Assembly (NCBI GenBank): GCA_020073005.1
Contig: JAIQFX010000003.1
Coordinates: forward strand, 1-64,000
Direction of reading: 5' to 3'
From: Terriglobia bacterium
Lineage (GTDB): Bacteria > Acidobacteriota > Vicinamibacteria > Vicinamibacterales > CAVVIG01
DNA: 64,000 bases
Part shown: piece after piece, positions 26,430 to 34,605 of the stretch
How positions within the stretch are numbered: position 1 is the stretch's first letter
Layout: every line of letters starts with the position of its first letter
Program-made: the position numbers and the translations under genes
The notes under the pieces: model-generated
The model's database searches: none
What the model was told of the DNA's origin: nothing
What the model saw: only the letters and a program-made list of their open reading frames with translations

Positions 26430-27620
26430 CTACCGGATTCCGCCCGGCTTGAACAAATCGGACAGGTCGTTCGCGGTCGCCGCGCCGCCCAGCCACGGGA
26501 AGCCCGCCGCCGGATCGACGTTGAACATCTCCTGCATCGTCCGCAGCGTGGACGAGTGCGAGAGCTCGGTCGCGCTCGCGAACGGCAGACCGTGCACGTT
26601 CTCGTGCGCGTCCTTCGAGATGATCATGAACGGCAGCGTGAAGTCGGGCGTGTCGCCGTCTTCGCTCTCGTCCCACCACAGCACGATCACGCCGTGCTCC
26701 TTGTACGCCCGCGACGCCATGATCAGCGGCACGGCCCGCGCGAGGAAGTTGTCGCCCTGCGCGACGTCCGCGCGATCGCCCTTGTTGACGGCGCCCACCG
26801 GACCGCCGTACCCGTTGGTCAGGCCGGTGTGCTGATCGTTGTACTGATTCGGCGTAATCCAGTTGTAGTCGGCGACGCTGTCGCTCTGCAGGTCGAGCGC
26901 CAGCTGCTGCAGCGGCGCGTACTGCGTCCGCAGCGGATTGGTCGTCGTCGTGTTGCAGCCGCCGTTCGTGTCGGTGAAATACACCATCGGGTTGTGCTTG
27001 GCCGCGTAGTTGTACTGCGTGGCGTAGTTGTACGCGTTCAGACCGCCGGCGGTGAACTGGCCGCTGAGGTTGAACAGCGGAACCGTCCACGACGCGCGCG
27101 GCAGCGGGACGTTGGTCGTGAGGTCCACGTCGGTGTCCTCCTGATACGACCGCCACGTTCTCCGGGCCTTCGTCAGGAACGCGCTCAGGTGCTGATCGGT
27201 CGTCTGGACCGTGTCCGGCGTGCAGTCGACGTGGTACGGCTGGTCATCGTTGAACACGCCGAGGTTCGTGCCCGCTTCGGCCCAGATGTAATTCGGCTCC
27301 GACGGATGCACGCCGACGCCGGCGTTGATGTAGTGCGTCGCGTACGCGACCTGTCCGCTGATGCCGGACGTGCCGTTCACGAGGCTGTTGATGAACGGCG
27401 CCTGCGGACTCATGAAGATCTGCTGCGGCGACACCGTCGTGGACGGCTGCGTCCAGTTGTGGTTCTCCATCGCGATCACGAACACCTTCCGCGGCCGCCG
27501 ATCGCCGCGATCGTCCCGATCGTCGTGCCGGTGGTCGGCCTGCGCGGTGAAGCCGCCCAGCATCACGGCGGATGCGAGCGCCAGCACACTTGCGGACAAT
27601 TGACGTTTCATCTGAAACAT
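26430..27620 (-). CDS. Exported phosphoesterase (PLC/acid-phosphatase-like, alkaline-phosphatase fold)
   Basis: A 396-residue exported hydrolase of the phosphoesterase family that includes phospholipase C and AcpA-type acid phosphatases. The signal peptide ends near FTAQA, followed by a short His/Asp/Arg-rich stretch (DHRHDDRDDRGDRRPRK). Catalytic-domain marks: VFVIAMENHNWTQ (the E-N-H metal region), APFINSLV, HPSEPNYIWAEAG and, near the C-terminus, VIVLWWDESEDGD (second metal site) and HSSTLRTMQEMF. The start MFQMKRQ at 27620 is supported by an AAGGGGGGG site; an in-frame start exists 24 nt upstream. The gene diverges from the dipeptidase gene. Confidence 0.9.
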   Translation of the reverse strand: MFQMKRQLSASVLALASAVMLGGFTAQADHRHDDRDDRGDRRPRKVFVIAMENHNWTQPSTTVSPQQIFMSPQAPFINSLVNGTSGISGQVAYATHYINAGVGVHPSEPNYIWAEAGTNLGVFNDDQPYHVDCTPDTVQTTDQHLSAFLTKARRTWRSYQEDTDVDLTTNVPLPRASWTVPLFNLSGQFTAGGLNAYNYATQYNYAAKHNPMVYFTDTNGGCNTTTTNPLRTQYAPLQQLALDLQSDSVADYNWITPNQYNDQHTGLTNGYGGPVGAVNKGDRADVAQGDNFLARAVPLIMASRAYKEHGVIVLWWDESEDGDTPDFTLPFMIISKDAHENVHGLPFASATELSHSSTLRTMQEMFNVDPAAGFPWLGGAATANDLSDLFKPGGIR

Positions 27621-27759
27621 GAGCCCCCCCTTTGATATCGTCATCGTTCGATATCCGTTGCGCGGCGTTCATCGGTGCCGCTCTGTCAACGTAGGCGGTC
27701 GGCTTGACGGATCGGTCTCGGAGGTGTGACCGATGCAATAACTTCTGATGAGGTGGAAG

Positions 27760-27765
27760 TAAAAT
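27760..27765 (+). promoter_or_regulatory. -10-like TAAAAT, likely leaderless promoter of the dipeptidase gene
   Basis: TAAAAT ends 6 nt before the ATG at 27772. Confidence 0.4.
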
Positions 27766-27771
27766 GCGCGC

Positions 27772-28977
27772 ATGAGACTGCTTACGTCAGTCGTTGTCGC
27801 AGCCGCCGCTGTCGTCCTTGCCGATGCCGTCGTCGCTCAGCCGCAGGACGCGGTCTCCGCGCGCGCGAAGGCGCTGCACGATCGCGCGATCGTCGTCGAC
27901 ACGCACGACGACACGACGCAGCGCTTCATCTGGGAGAAGAACTTCAACATCGCCGTCCGCAACAAGGACGGGAACATCGACATCCCGCGCATGCGCGACG
28001 GTGGCATGGACGCCATCTTCTTTTCGATCTGGATGTCCGGTGACGTCACCGGCCCGACGGCCGTCAAGCAGGCGCTCGACCAGATCGACGCCGTCCGCGA
28101 AGTCGTTCGAACGCATCCGAACGATTTCATGCTGGCGACGTCCGCCGCGGACATCCGCAAAGCCGCCGCCGCCCACAAGATCGCCGCGCTCATGGGCATG
28201 GAAGGCGGCCACATGATCGACGACGATCTCGGAATGCTGCGTGTCTACGCGGCGCTCGGCGTGCGGTACCTGACGCTGACGCACTCGCTCAACACGCACT
28301 GGGCCGATTCGTCCGGCGAGAAAGGCGTCCACGACGGCCTGACGCCGTTCGGCAAGGACGTCGTCCGCGAGCTCAACCGGCTCGGGATGATGGTCGACAT
28401 CTCGCACGTCTCGGACAAGACGTTCTTCGACGCGCTCGAGACGACGAAGGCGCCGATGATCGCGTCGCACTCGTCCGCGCGGGCGATATCCAATGCGCCG
28501 CGCAACATGACCGACGACATGCTGCGCGCGATGACGAAGAACGGCGGCGTCGTGATGATCAACTACAACGCCGGATTCCTCAGCGAGGAATTCCGCGCGG
28601 CGCCGCGCAGCGCCGAGTTCAGAGCCCAGGAGGACGCGATCGCGAAGCGCTGCGGCAAAGACGAGGCGTGCGACATCAAGGCGACCGAGCAGTTGAACCA
28701 GGCCGCGATGCGCAACGGCCAGCTGCCGACGGTCAGCTGGGAGAAGATCGTCGAGCACATCGATCACGTCGTGAAGATCGCCGGTGTCGATCACGTCGGC
28801 CTCGGCTCCGACTTCGACGGCGCGACGATGCCGATCGGGATGGAGGACGTGTCGAAGCTGCCGAAGATCACCGACGCGCTGCTCAAGAAAGGCTACTCGG
28901 AGGCGGACATCGAGAAAATCCTTGGCGGCAACATCCTTCGCGTCATGGAACAGGTGGAACGAGCTGCTTCGAGATGA
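27772..28977 (+). CDS. Exported membrane dipeptidase (M19, renal-dipeptidase family)
   Basis: A 401-residue zinc dipeptidase with a signal peptide (1-22, ends VVAQ). All dinuclear metal ligands can be placed: His45 and Asp47 (DTHDD), bridging Glu144 (MGMEGGH), His212 (DISHVSD), His233 (ASHSSARA), and the Asp in GLGSDFDG near 346. Family members cleave dipeptides, including D-residues and some beta-lactams. A Cys pair in KRCGKDEACDIK (about 297-306) is an insert. Followed 45 nt later by an amino-acid-oxidase-like gene, so release and oxidation of amino acids may be linked; that is inference. Confidence 0.94.
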   Translation: MRLLTSVVVAAAAVVLADAVVAQPQDAVSARAKALHDRAIVVDTHDDTTQRFIWEKNFNIAVRNKDGNIDIPRMRDGGMDAIFFSIWMSGDVTGPTAVKQALDQIDAVREVVRTHPNDFMLATSAADIRKAAAAHKIAALMGMEGGHMIDDDLGMLRVYAALGVRYLTLTHSLNTHWADSSGEKGVHDGLTPFGKDVVRELNRLGMMVDISHVSDKTFFDALETTKAPMIASHSSARAISNAPRNMTDDMLRAMTKNGGVVMINYNAGFLSEEFRAAPRSAEFRAQEDAIAKRCGKDEACDIKATEQLNQAAMRNGQLPTVSWEKIVEHIDHVVKIAGVDHVGLGSDFDGATMPIGMEDVSKLPKITDALLKKGYSEADIEKILGGNILRVMEQVERAASR

Positions 28978-29022
28978 GTCCGTGGTAGATCGCGAGGCTT
29001 GCCACCCGTCAGCCCTTCAGTC

Positions 29023-30189
29023 ATGAAACGCTCCGCGGATGTGGTGATCGTCGGCGGTGGTTGCATGGGCGCGAGCGTCGCCTATCACCTGACGCGCCGC
29101 GGCGTGACCGACGTCGTCCTGCTCGAGCGGGAGAAGTTGCTCGCCACGGGATCGACCGGCCGCAACGCGGGCGGCGTCCGGCATCAGTTCTCCAACGCCG
29201 CCAACATCCGCCTGTCGATCGAATCGATCAATCTCCTCGAGCGGTTCGCGGACGACGTCGGCCAGACGATCGACTTCCATCAGGACGGCTATCTCTTTCT
29301 TCTTTCCACCGACGCCAGCGTCGACACGTTCCGCCGCAACGTCGCGCTGCAGCGCAGCCTCGGCGTCGACGTCGACTGGCTCGATGCGACGGCGGCGGCG
29401 CAGGCCGCACCGGGATTGCAGACCGACGGCGTGCTCGGCGCGACGTTCTGCCGGCGCGACGGCGTCGCCGATCCGAACGGCGTCACGATGGGATTCGCGA
29501 AAGCCGCGCAGGCCGCCGGCGCGACGATCGAGCGGGACGTTGAAGTCACCGGGATCCGCGTGAGCGGCGGCCGTATCACCGGCGTCGAGACCTCAAAGGG
29601 CGCGATCGACACGCCCGTCGTCGTGAACGCCGCTGGGCCGCACGCGCGGCAGATCGGACGCATGGCTGGCGTCGACGTCCCGGTCGATCCGTACCGCCGT
29701 CACATCTTCATTGCCCAGGCGCCGCCCGGCTCGGCGCACTGGCGCGTGCCGGCGTCACGAGTCCTGGTGATCGATTTCGAATCGACGTTCTACTTTCACC
29801 GCGAGGGCGCGGGCCTGCTGTTCGGCATGGGCGACAAGAACGAGACGCCGACGTTCGACACGACGGTGCAGTGGGATTTTCTGCCGCAGGTGATCGACGT
29901 CGCCGTGAAACGGCTGCCGGCGCTCGCCGACGCGTCGATCTCCCACGCGTGGGCCGGGCTCTACGAGGTGACGCCGGACGCGAACCCGATCATCGGCGCC
30001 GCCGCTGGCGTCGACGGATTCTTTCTGATCAACGGCTTCAGCGGCCACGGCTTCCAGCATTCACCGGCGGCCGGCCGCATTCTCGCCGACGTGATCGCCG
30101 GCCGGGATCCGCAGTTCGACCTGACGCCCTTCGCGCCCGCGCGCTTTGCAGGCGCCGGCGCGGCAACGGGCGAGAAGTACATGGTGTAA
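29023..30189 (+). CDS. FAD-dependent oxidoreductase (DAO / sarcosine oxidase beta-like)
   Basis: A 388-residue flavoprotein of the D-amino-acid-oxidase superfamily. The Rossmann FAD motif VVIVGGGCMGASVAYHLTRRG is split over residues 6-27; GSTGRNAGGVRHQFSNAANIRLS (about 43-65) is the flavin-contact region typical of sarcosine and proline dehydrogenases; the C-terminal GVDGFFLINGFSGHGFQHSPAAGRILAD contains the second FAD loop. No signal peptide. ATG 29023 is chosen over the TTG at 28999 since MKRSADVVIVGGG fits homologues. It oxidises a secondary or D-amine; the exact substrate is open. Confidence 0.92.
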   Translation: MKRSADVVIVGGGCMGASVAYHLTRRGVTDVVLLEREKLLATGSTGRNAGGVRHQFSNAANIRLSIESINLLERFADDVGQTIDFHQDGYLFLLSTDASVDTFRRNVALQRSLGVDVDWLDATAAAQAAPGLQTDGVLGATFCRRDGVADPNGVTMGFAKAAQAAGATIERDVEVTGIRVSGGRITGVETSKGAIDTPVVVNAAGPHARQIGRMAGVDVPVDPYRRHIFIAQAPPGSAHWRVPASRVLVIDFESTFYFHREGAGLLFGMGDKNETPTFDTTVQWDFLPQVIDVAVKRLPALADASISHAWAGLYEVTPDANPIIGAAAGVDGFFLINGFSGHGFQHSPAAGRILADVIAGRDPQFDLTPFAPARFAGAGAATGEKYMV

Positions 30190-30253
30190 TGGGCGGGTGG
30201 GGCAGGTAGGGCTGGTGGGGAAAAAGGGCAAAGGGCTGAGGGCTGAGGGCAGG
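30190..30253. repeat. G-rich phrase repeat (ggcaggtaggg / agggctg)
   Basis: Iterated gggcgggtgggg, ggcaggtaggg and agggctgagg words fill the gap before the DUF1992 gene. The same gggcgggt-aaggcaggta words recur at 47378. Confidence 0.7.
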
Positions 30254-30254
30254 A

Positions 30255-30593
30255 ATGGTATTCGATAAGGTTGCCGATCGGAAGATCCGCGAAGCGCTCG
30301 CACAAGGAGAGTTCGACAATCTGCCTGGCGCCGGCAAGCCGATCGATCTCGAGGAGTATTTCAAGACGCCCGAGCATCTGCGCATGGTGCATTCGATCCT
30401 GAAGAGCGCGAACTGCCTGCCGCAGGAAGTCGAGCTCATCAACGAAATCGCGCGCCTCGATCGCGCGCTTGCCGACGCGACCGACGAGACCGAGCGGGCC
30501 ACGCTGCGCCGCACGCTCGCGGATCGACGGACAGAACTCTCGCTCGCGCTCGAACGCGCCCGCCACCCGCCCTTCCCGCCCCTCCTGCCCTAA
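30255..30593 (+). CDS. DUF1992 (DnaJ-C28-conserved-domain) protein
   Basis: A 112-residue protein made almost entirely of the DUF1992 domain found in bacterial YhdN-like proteins and eukaryotic DNAJC28. The signature ADRKIREALAQGEFDNLPGAGKPIDLEEYF is split over residues 7-36, and the helical tail MVHSILKSANCLPQEVELINEI is conserved. The role is unknown. The GNAT gene starts 2 nt after the stop codon, so they may be co-transcribed. Confidence 0.93.
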   Translation: MVFDKVADRKIREALAQGEFDNLPGAGKPIDLEEYFKTPEHLRMVHSILKSANCLPQEVELINEIARLDRALADATDETERATLRRTLADRRTELSLALERARHPPFPPLLP

Positions 30594-30595
30594 CC

Positions 30596-31111
30596 ATGCA
30601 CTTGAAGCTCTCTTCCTGCGACGTCCGCTCCTGGCGAACGACCGACGTCGATTCGCTCGTGAAGCACGCCAACAACTACAACATCTGGATCAACCTGCGC
30701 GACGCGTTCCCGCATCCGTACGCGAAGCGCGACGGGCGCGCGTTCATCAAAGGCGCGCTCAGCCGCGAGCCCGAGACGATGTTCGCGATCGCCGTCGAGG
30801 ATGAGGCGGTGGGCGGCATCGGATTCGTCCTGCATCCGGATGTCGAGCGCGTGTCGGCCGAGATCGGGTACTGGCTGGCGGAGCCGTTCTGGAAGCGCGG
30901 GATCACGAGCGAGGCGCTGGCGGCCGTCACGAAGCACGCGATCGCGACGCATCACCTGACGCGCATTTATGCCGTGCCGTACGCGTGGAACGCGGCGTCC
31001 TGCCGCGTGCTGGAAAAGGCGGGCTACGTGCTGGAAGCGCGGCTGCGCCGCAGCGCGATCAAGAACGGCCGGATCATCGATCAGATGCAGTACGCGTATG
31101 TTGCCGAATAG
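30596..31111 (+). CDS. GNAT acetyltransferase (RimJ/RimL type)
   Basis: A 171-residue N-acetyltransferase transferring acetyl from acetyl-CoA to an amine, often a protein N-terminus. It shows the GNAT core: MFAIAVEDEAVGGIGFVLHPDVERVSAEIGYWLAEPFWKRGITSEALAAV over several strands, with the acetyl-CoA loop in the WKRGIT segment (Q/RxxGxG replaced by KRGITS, as in many RimJ homologues), and NAASCRVLEKAGYVLEARLRRSAIKNG at the C-terminus. Cytoplasmic. Target not known. Confidence 0.92.
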   Translation: MHLKLSSCDVRSWRTTDVDSLVKHANNYNIWINLRDAFPHPYAKRDGRAFIKGALSREPETMFAIAVEDEAVGGIGFVLHPDVERVSAEIGYWLAEPFWKRGITSEALAAVTKHAIATHHLTRIYAVPYAWNAASCRVLEKAGYVLEARLRRSAIKNGRIIDQMQYAYVAE

Positions 31112-31190
31112 GTGGCTGGGGGCTGGTGACTGGTGACGGGAAACGGAATGTCAATTGAGCGTGTAGCGGGTGTGCCAGCCACCAGTCACC
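31111..31190. repeat. Phrase palindrome (ggctggtgactggtgac / gccagccaccagtcacc)
   Basis: The left arm 31111-31137 and right arm 31174-31190 are imperfect reverse complements. It sits between the convergent GNAT and SUMF1-like genes, where it could also act as a bidirectional terminator. Confidence 0.7.
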
Positions 31191-32856
31191 GACGATCAGC
31201 CGCAACTCTAAACCCCAGGCTTGGTCCTTTGTCCTGCGGGGCGTGCGTGTAGCGCAGGCCGCAGCGCGCGCTGTTGGCGTCGAACAGGTAGCTCCCGCCG
31301 CGGATGACGCGCGTGTCGCCGGCCGCCGCGCCGGTCGCGTCGATGTTGACGGCGGCGATCTCCGAATACGGCCCGTACCAGTCCGCCGTCCATTCCCACA
31401 CGTTGCCGTGCATGTCGGCGAGCCCCCACGGATTGAGCGGAAACGATCCGACGGGCACTGTCCGGCCGCGCGAGTCGCCGGCGGAGAACGACGCGTACGG
31501 GAACTTGCCGTTGTAGTTCGCCTGCGCCGTCGTGACGTTCTCGCCGGTCGAGAACGGACCGGTGGTCCGCGCGCGGCACGCGTACTCCCATTGCGCCTCG
31601 GTCGGCAGCCGGTAACGCAGCGTCGCCGACGGATTCGCGTTCAGCTTCGCGAGAAACTGCTGGACGTCGACGAACGACACGTTCTCCACGGGACATCGCG
31701 CGCAGTTCGAGTTCTGGCTGGGAGACGAGCCCATGACCGCGCGCCATTCCTGCTGCGTCACTTCGAACTGTCCGAGCAGGAACGGATGCGTGATCTCGAC
31801 GTCGTGCAGCGTCTCGTCCGCGTTGCGGCCGATCTCGCCCGCCGCGCTGCCCATCGTGAACCGGCCCGCGGGCAGCTCGACGAACGTCAGGCCGCTGGCG
31901 GTGTCGGTGACGGTCGGCGTCGGCGTGCGGACTTCTTCGCCCGCGCTGACTTCGAACCGGCGGAAGCGGCCGTAGGTCGCGACGGTCGTCACCTTGTAGC
32001 CGTTGGCGATCGTGTATTGCTCGCGCATCTCGAGCGGCACCGCGATCGCCGACTTCTCCTCGACGCGGAACGTCGTCGTGATGACGGCGCGCACCGACGG
32101 CTGCTCGACGCCGAGCTCGGTCTTGAGGACGGCGCCGGTCGACGCGTCGATCCACAGGCGGCCGTGCGCGAACAGATCGCGGCCGGCTTCTCCCTGAATC
32201 ATCGCGGGCGACTGCACTTCCTTGTATTCCACGATCCGGACATTGGCGCCGGTGCTCCGATCTTCCTTGCCGAGGGAAAACCGGAAGCGCGGCTGATAGC
32301 TGCGCTGCAGCACGGACAGCCCGAGCACCGGATTGCCGAGCGTGGTGTGCAGGTTGCCGAGGTTGTAGCGCGCGCCCTCCTCGCGAATCTGCTCGGCCTG
32401 GGCCATCGCGTCCTTGGCGCCGCTGAGGAACAGCCGCGCCAGCCGCTCCTGGCGATCGCGGACCGGAACGCCGTCGACCATGATCACGTCGCGGAACGGC
32501 AGGAGCGCCGACGTGTCGGGCGACTTCACGAACAGGAAATCGGATCGCAAATCGCGGTGACGGGCCCGGGTCATCTCCGTCGGTACGACCGGCGTCGGCG
32601 CGCTGCCGCGTCCGCCGCCGACGGCGACGAACGTGGGCAGCGAGGCGTTCGAGTCCTGCACGTAGTTCTCTTCGGCGACGACGTTCTCGAATTCGTCGAT
32701 GAAATAGTCGAGGTACCAGGCCGCGCGGTCGAGCAGCGACTCAAGCGGGGGACGGGTCTCGGAACGGTCTTGCGCCGAGACCCGTCCCCCGAGTCCCGCG
32801 ACCAGGCCGAGGCTCATGCACAGCGCCGACCGCGCGAGCCGAAACCGGGTGCCCAT
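31186..32856 (-). CDS. Exported protein with C-terminal formylglycine-generating-enzyme-like (SUMF1) domain, catalytic Cys pair absent
   Basis: A 556-residue exported protein. The signal peptide runs to VSA at residue 28; the sequence after the hydrophobic core (GGRVSAQDRSETRPPLES) is encoded by hairpin element copy 4. Residues about 40-300 form an uncharacterised N-terminal region (AAWYLDYFIDEFENVVAEENYVQD...). Residues about 315-556 are a SUMF1 domain: FVELPAGRFTMGS, ITHPFLLGQFEVTQQEWRAVMG, RLPTEAQWEYACRA, GNVWEWTADWYG, RVIRGGSYLFD. In true formylglycine-generating enzymes two Cys follow GGS-Y; here the positions are Phe525 and a non-Cys residue, so copper-dependent sulfatase activation is not expected. 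Probably a binding or non-canonical domain. Confidence 0.88.
   Translation of the reverse strand: MGTRFRLARSALCMSLGLVAGLGGRVSAQDRSETRPPLESLLDRAAWYLDYFIDEFENVVAEENYVQDSNASLPTFVAVGGGRGSAPTPVVPTEMTRARHRDLRSDFLFVKSPDTSALLPFRDVIMVDGVPVRDRQERLARLFLSGAKDAMAQAEQIREEGARYNLGNLHTTLGNPVLGLSVLQRSYQPRFRFSLGKEDRSTGANVRIVEYKEVQSPAMIQGEAGRDLFAHGRLWIDASTGAVLKTELGVEQPSVRAVITTTFRVEEKSAIAVPLEMREQYTIANGYKVTTVATYGRFRRFEVSAGEEVRTPTPTVTDTASGLTFVELPAGRFTMGSAAGEIGRNADETLHDVEITHPFLLGQFEVTQQEWRAVMGSSPSQNSNCARCPVENVSFVDVQQFLAKLNANPSATLRYRLPTEAQWEYACRARTTGPFSTGENVTTAQANYNGKFPYASFSAGDSRGRTVPVGSFPLNPWGLADMHGNVWEWTADWYGPYSEIAAVNIDATGAAAGDTRVIRGGSYLFDANSARCGLRYTHAPQDKGPSLGFRVAADRR
32746..32791. repeat. GGGACGGG hairpin element, copy 4 (in the SUMF1-like gene)
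   Basis: 17-bp perfect arms (32746-32762, 32775-32791), loop 12 nt; translated in frame at the signal-peptide cleavage region. Confidence 0.93.
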
Positions 32857-32872
32857 GGGGTGTGGCGTCTAC

Positions 32873-32878
32873 TATACT
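32873..32878 (+). promoter_or_regulatory. -10 element TATACT of the beta-lactamase-fold gene
   Basis: TATACT followed by an ACAGGAG ribosome site and ATG at 32899; the short divergent gap (32857-32898) serves both genes. Confidence 0.45.
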
Positions 32879-32898
32879 GCCCTCCAACAGGAGCCTCT

Positions 32899-34188
32899 AT
32901 GAGACGTGCACTGTTCGCAGTCTTCGGCGTCGCGGCCGTCGCCCTCGTCGCTGGACAACGGGGACGGGTCTCGGCGCTCGATCGTCCCGAGACCCGTCCC
33001 TTTGCTGTCGCCGCGCAGCGGCCCGTGCCGCCCGCGGCGCGGTCCCAGGCCGTCGCCGCGTACTTCCCGGATCGCTTCGACTGGCAGCACAAGAAGCCGG
33101 AAGAAGTCGGGATGGACTCGGCGCTGGTGAATCAGGCCGTGCAGGCCGCGATTGCCGCCGACACGCCGGGCACGCACGACATGACGCTGTTCCTGAAGAA
33201 CAGCTTCGGCAAGGAACCGTTCGACACGATCGTCGGCCCCGTGAAGGATCGCGGTCCCGCCAGCGGCCTGATCATGCGGCACGGCTACATCGTCGCCGAG
33301 TGGGGCGAGCCGTCACGCGTCGACATCACCAACAGCGTGACGAAGACGTTCTTGACGACGGTCGTCGGCCTCGCGTGGCAGAAGGGATTGATCCACGACG
33401 TCAACGACTACGTGCGCGACTACATGCCGCCGCACGTCGATCTGTTCGACGCGCCGCACAACCGGAACATCAAGTGGGATCACCTGCTGCGGCAGACGAG
33501 CGACTGGTCGGGCACGCTGTGGGGTAAGCCGGACTGGGCGGATCGTCCGGTCGGCAAGGGTCCCGAGGACTGGCAGAACCGGCCGATGTACGAGCCCGGC
33601 ACGCACTTCAAGTACAACGACGTGCGCGTGAACGTGATGGCGCTCGCGGCGCTGCAGGTCTGGCGCAAGCCGCTGCCGGAAGTCCTGCGCGAAGAGATCA
33701 TGGAGCCGATCGGCGCCTCGTCGACGTGGCGCTGGTACGGCTACGAGAATTCGTGGGTCGAGGTCGACGGCCAGAAGATGCAGTCGGTGAGCGGCGGCGG
33801 CCACTGGGGCGGCGGCATGTTCATCAACGCGTACGACATGGCGCGCTTCGGCTACCTCTTCCTGCGCAACGGCAAGTGGAAGGACAAGACGCTCGTCTCC
33901 GAAAAGTGGATCGAGATGGCGCGGAAGAACGGTCCCGCGGAGAACAACAACAACTACGGCTTCGCGAACTGGTACCTGAACCTCGACAAGAAGCCGCTGC
34001 CGAGCGCGCCGGCGACCGCCGTCCGCTTCGTCGGCAACGGATCGAACATCATCTACGTCGACTGGGAGAACGACATCGTCGCGGTCGTGCGCTGGATCCG
34101 CGGCGACAAAGCGCTCGACGACGTGGTCGGAAAAACGATTGCGTCGCTGAAGTCGACGAATACGGCAGTGGGACACGCGGCGCGATGA
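32899..34188 (+). CDS. Exported serine hydrolase of the beta-lactamase/class C fold
   Basis: A 429-residue exported enzyme related to class C beta-lactamases, esterases and 6-aminohexanoate-dimer hydrolases. Signal peptide about 1-26; as in its divergent neighbour, the cleavage region GRVSALDRPETRP is encoded by a hairpin element (copy 5). The nucleophile motif is S146-V-T-K149 (ITNSVTKTFL). A tyrosine motif is at about 239 (FKYNDVRVN), and the GGG loop SVSGGGHWGGGMFINAYDMARFGYLFL (split around 295-320) is typical of the family. The periplasmic location and context suggest ester or amide hydrolysis; lactamase activity is not implied. RBS ACAGGAG. The TfoX-like gene follows closely. Confidence 0.92.
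   Translation: MRRALFAVFGVAAVALVAGQRGRVSALDRPETRPFAVAAQRPVPPAARSQAVAAYFPDRFDWQHKKPEEVGMDSALVNQAVQAAIAADTPGTHDMTLFLKNSFGKEPFDTIVGPVKDRGPASGLIMRHGYIVAEWGEPSRVDITNSVTKTFLTTVVGLAWQKGLIHDVNDYVRDYMPPHVDLFDAPHNRNIKWDHLLRQTSDWSGTLWGKPDWADRPVGKGPEDWQNRPMYEPGTHFKYNDVRVNVMALAALQVWRKPLPEVLREEIMEPIGASSTWRWYGYENSWVEVDGQKMQSVSGGGHWGGGMFINAYDMARFGYLFLRNGKWKDKTLVSEKWIEMARKNGPAENNNNYGFANWYLNLDKKPLPSAPATAVRFVGNGSNIIYVDWENDIVAVVRWIRGDKALDDVVGKTIASLKSTNTAVGHAAR
32960..33000. repeat. GGGACGGG hairpin element, copy 5 (in the beta-lactamase-fold gene)
   Basis: 14-bp perfect arms (32961-32974, 32987-33000), loop 12 nt; again translated at the signal-peptide cleavage region. Confidence 0.93.
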
Positions 34189-34204
34189 TTTGCCCACTTT
34201 CCAA

Positions 34205-34600
34205 ATGCCCGTCAGCGCTTCCTTCCTCGAATTCGTCCTCGATCAGCTCGACGCCTGCGGCCCGATCACCGCGAAGCGGATGTTCGGCGGCGTCGGCCTG
34301 TACGCCGGTGAATGTTTCTTCGCCGTGATGATGGACGACACGATCTACTTGAAGGTCGACGACACGACGCGCGGGACGTACGAAGCGGCGGGGTCGCGGG
34401 CCTTCAACCCCTACCCGAAGCGTCCGGATGGCGGCGTGTCGACGTCGTACTTCGAGGTGCCGCTCGCTGTACTCGAGGATGCCGAAGAACTGGCGCGGTG
34501 GGCGAAGAAATCGATCGCGGTGTCGGGGCAGGTCAGGCCGAAGTCGAAGAAGGCGCGGCCTGCGCTGCGTTCGACGAACAGAAGAATCCGGCGCCGCTAG
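34205..34600 (+). CDS. TfoX/Sxy N-terminal-domain protein
   Basis: A 131-residue cytoplasmic protein with the TfoX_N fold: FLEFVLDQLDACGPITAKRMFGGVGLYAGECFFAVMMDDTIYLKVDD spans residues 6-52, with the conserved KRMFGG...Y turn. A basic tail (PKSKKARPALRSTNRRIRRR) could bind nucleic acid. In gamma-proteobacteria Sxy acts in competence with CRP, but stand-alone TfoX_N proteins here have no known role. ATG 34205 is preferred over the TTG at 34190. It ends 5 nt before the convergent translocase gene. Confidence 0.9.
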   Translation: MPVSASFLEFVLDQLDACGPITAKRMFGGVGLYAGECFFAVMMDDTIYLKVDDTTRGTYEAAGSRAFNPYPKRPDGGVSTSYFEVPLAVLEDAEELARWAKKSIAVSGQVRPKSKKARPALRSTNRRIRRR

Positions 34601-34605
34601 TTTAG

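Noticed and set aside
31186-32856. Active formylglycine-generating enzyme
   Set aside because: The two catalytic cysteines are not at their positions, and no sulfatase is nearby.
32899-34188. Antibiotic-resistance beta-lactamase
   Set aside because: The fold is shared by many esterases and amidases; the second motif is YND rather than YxN and there is no resistance context.
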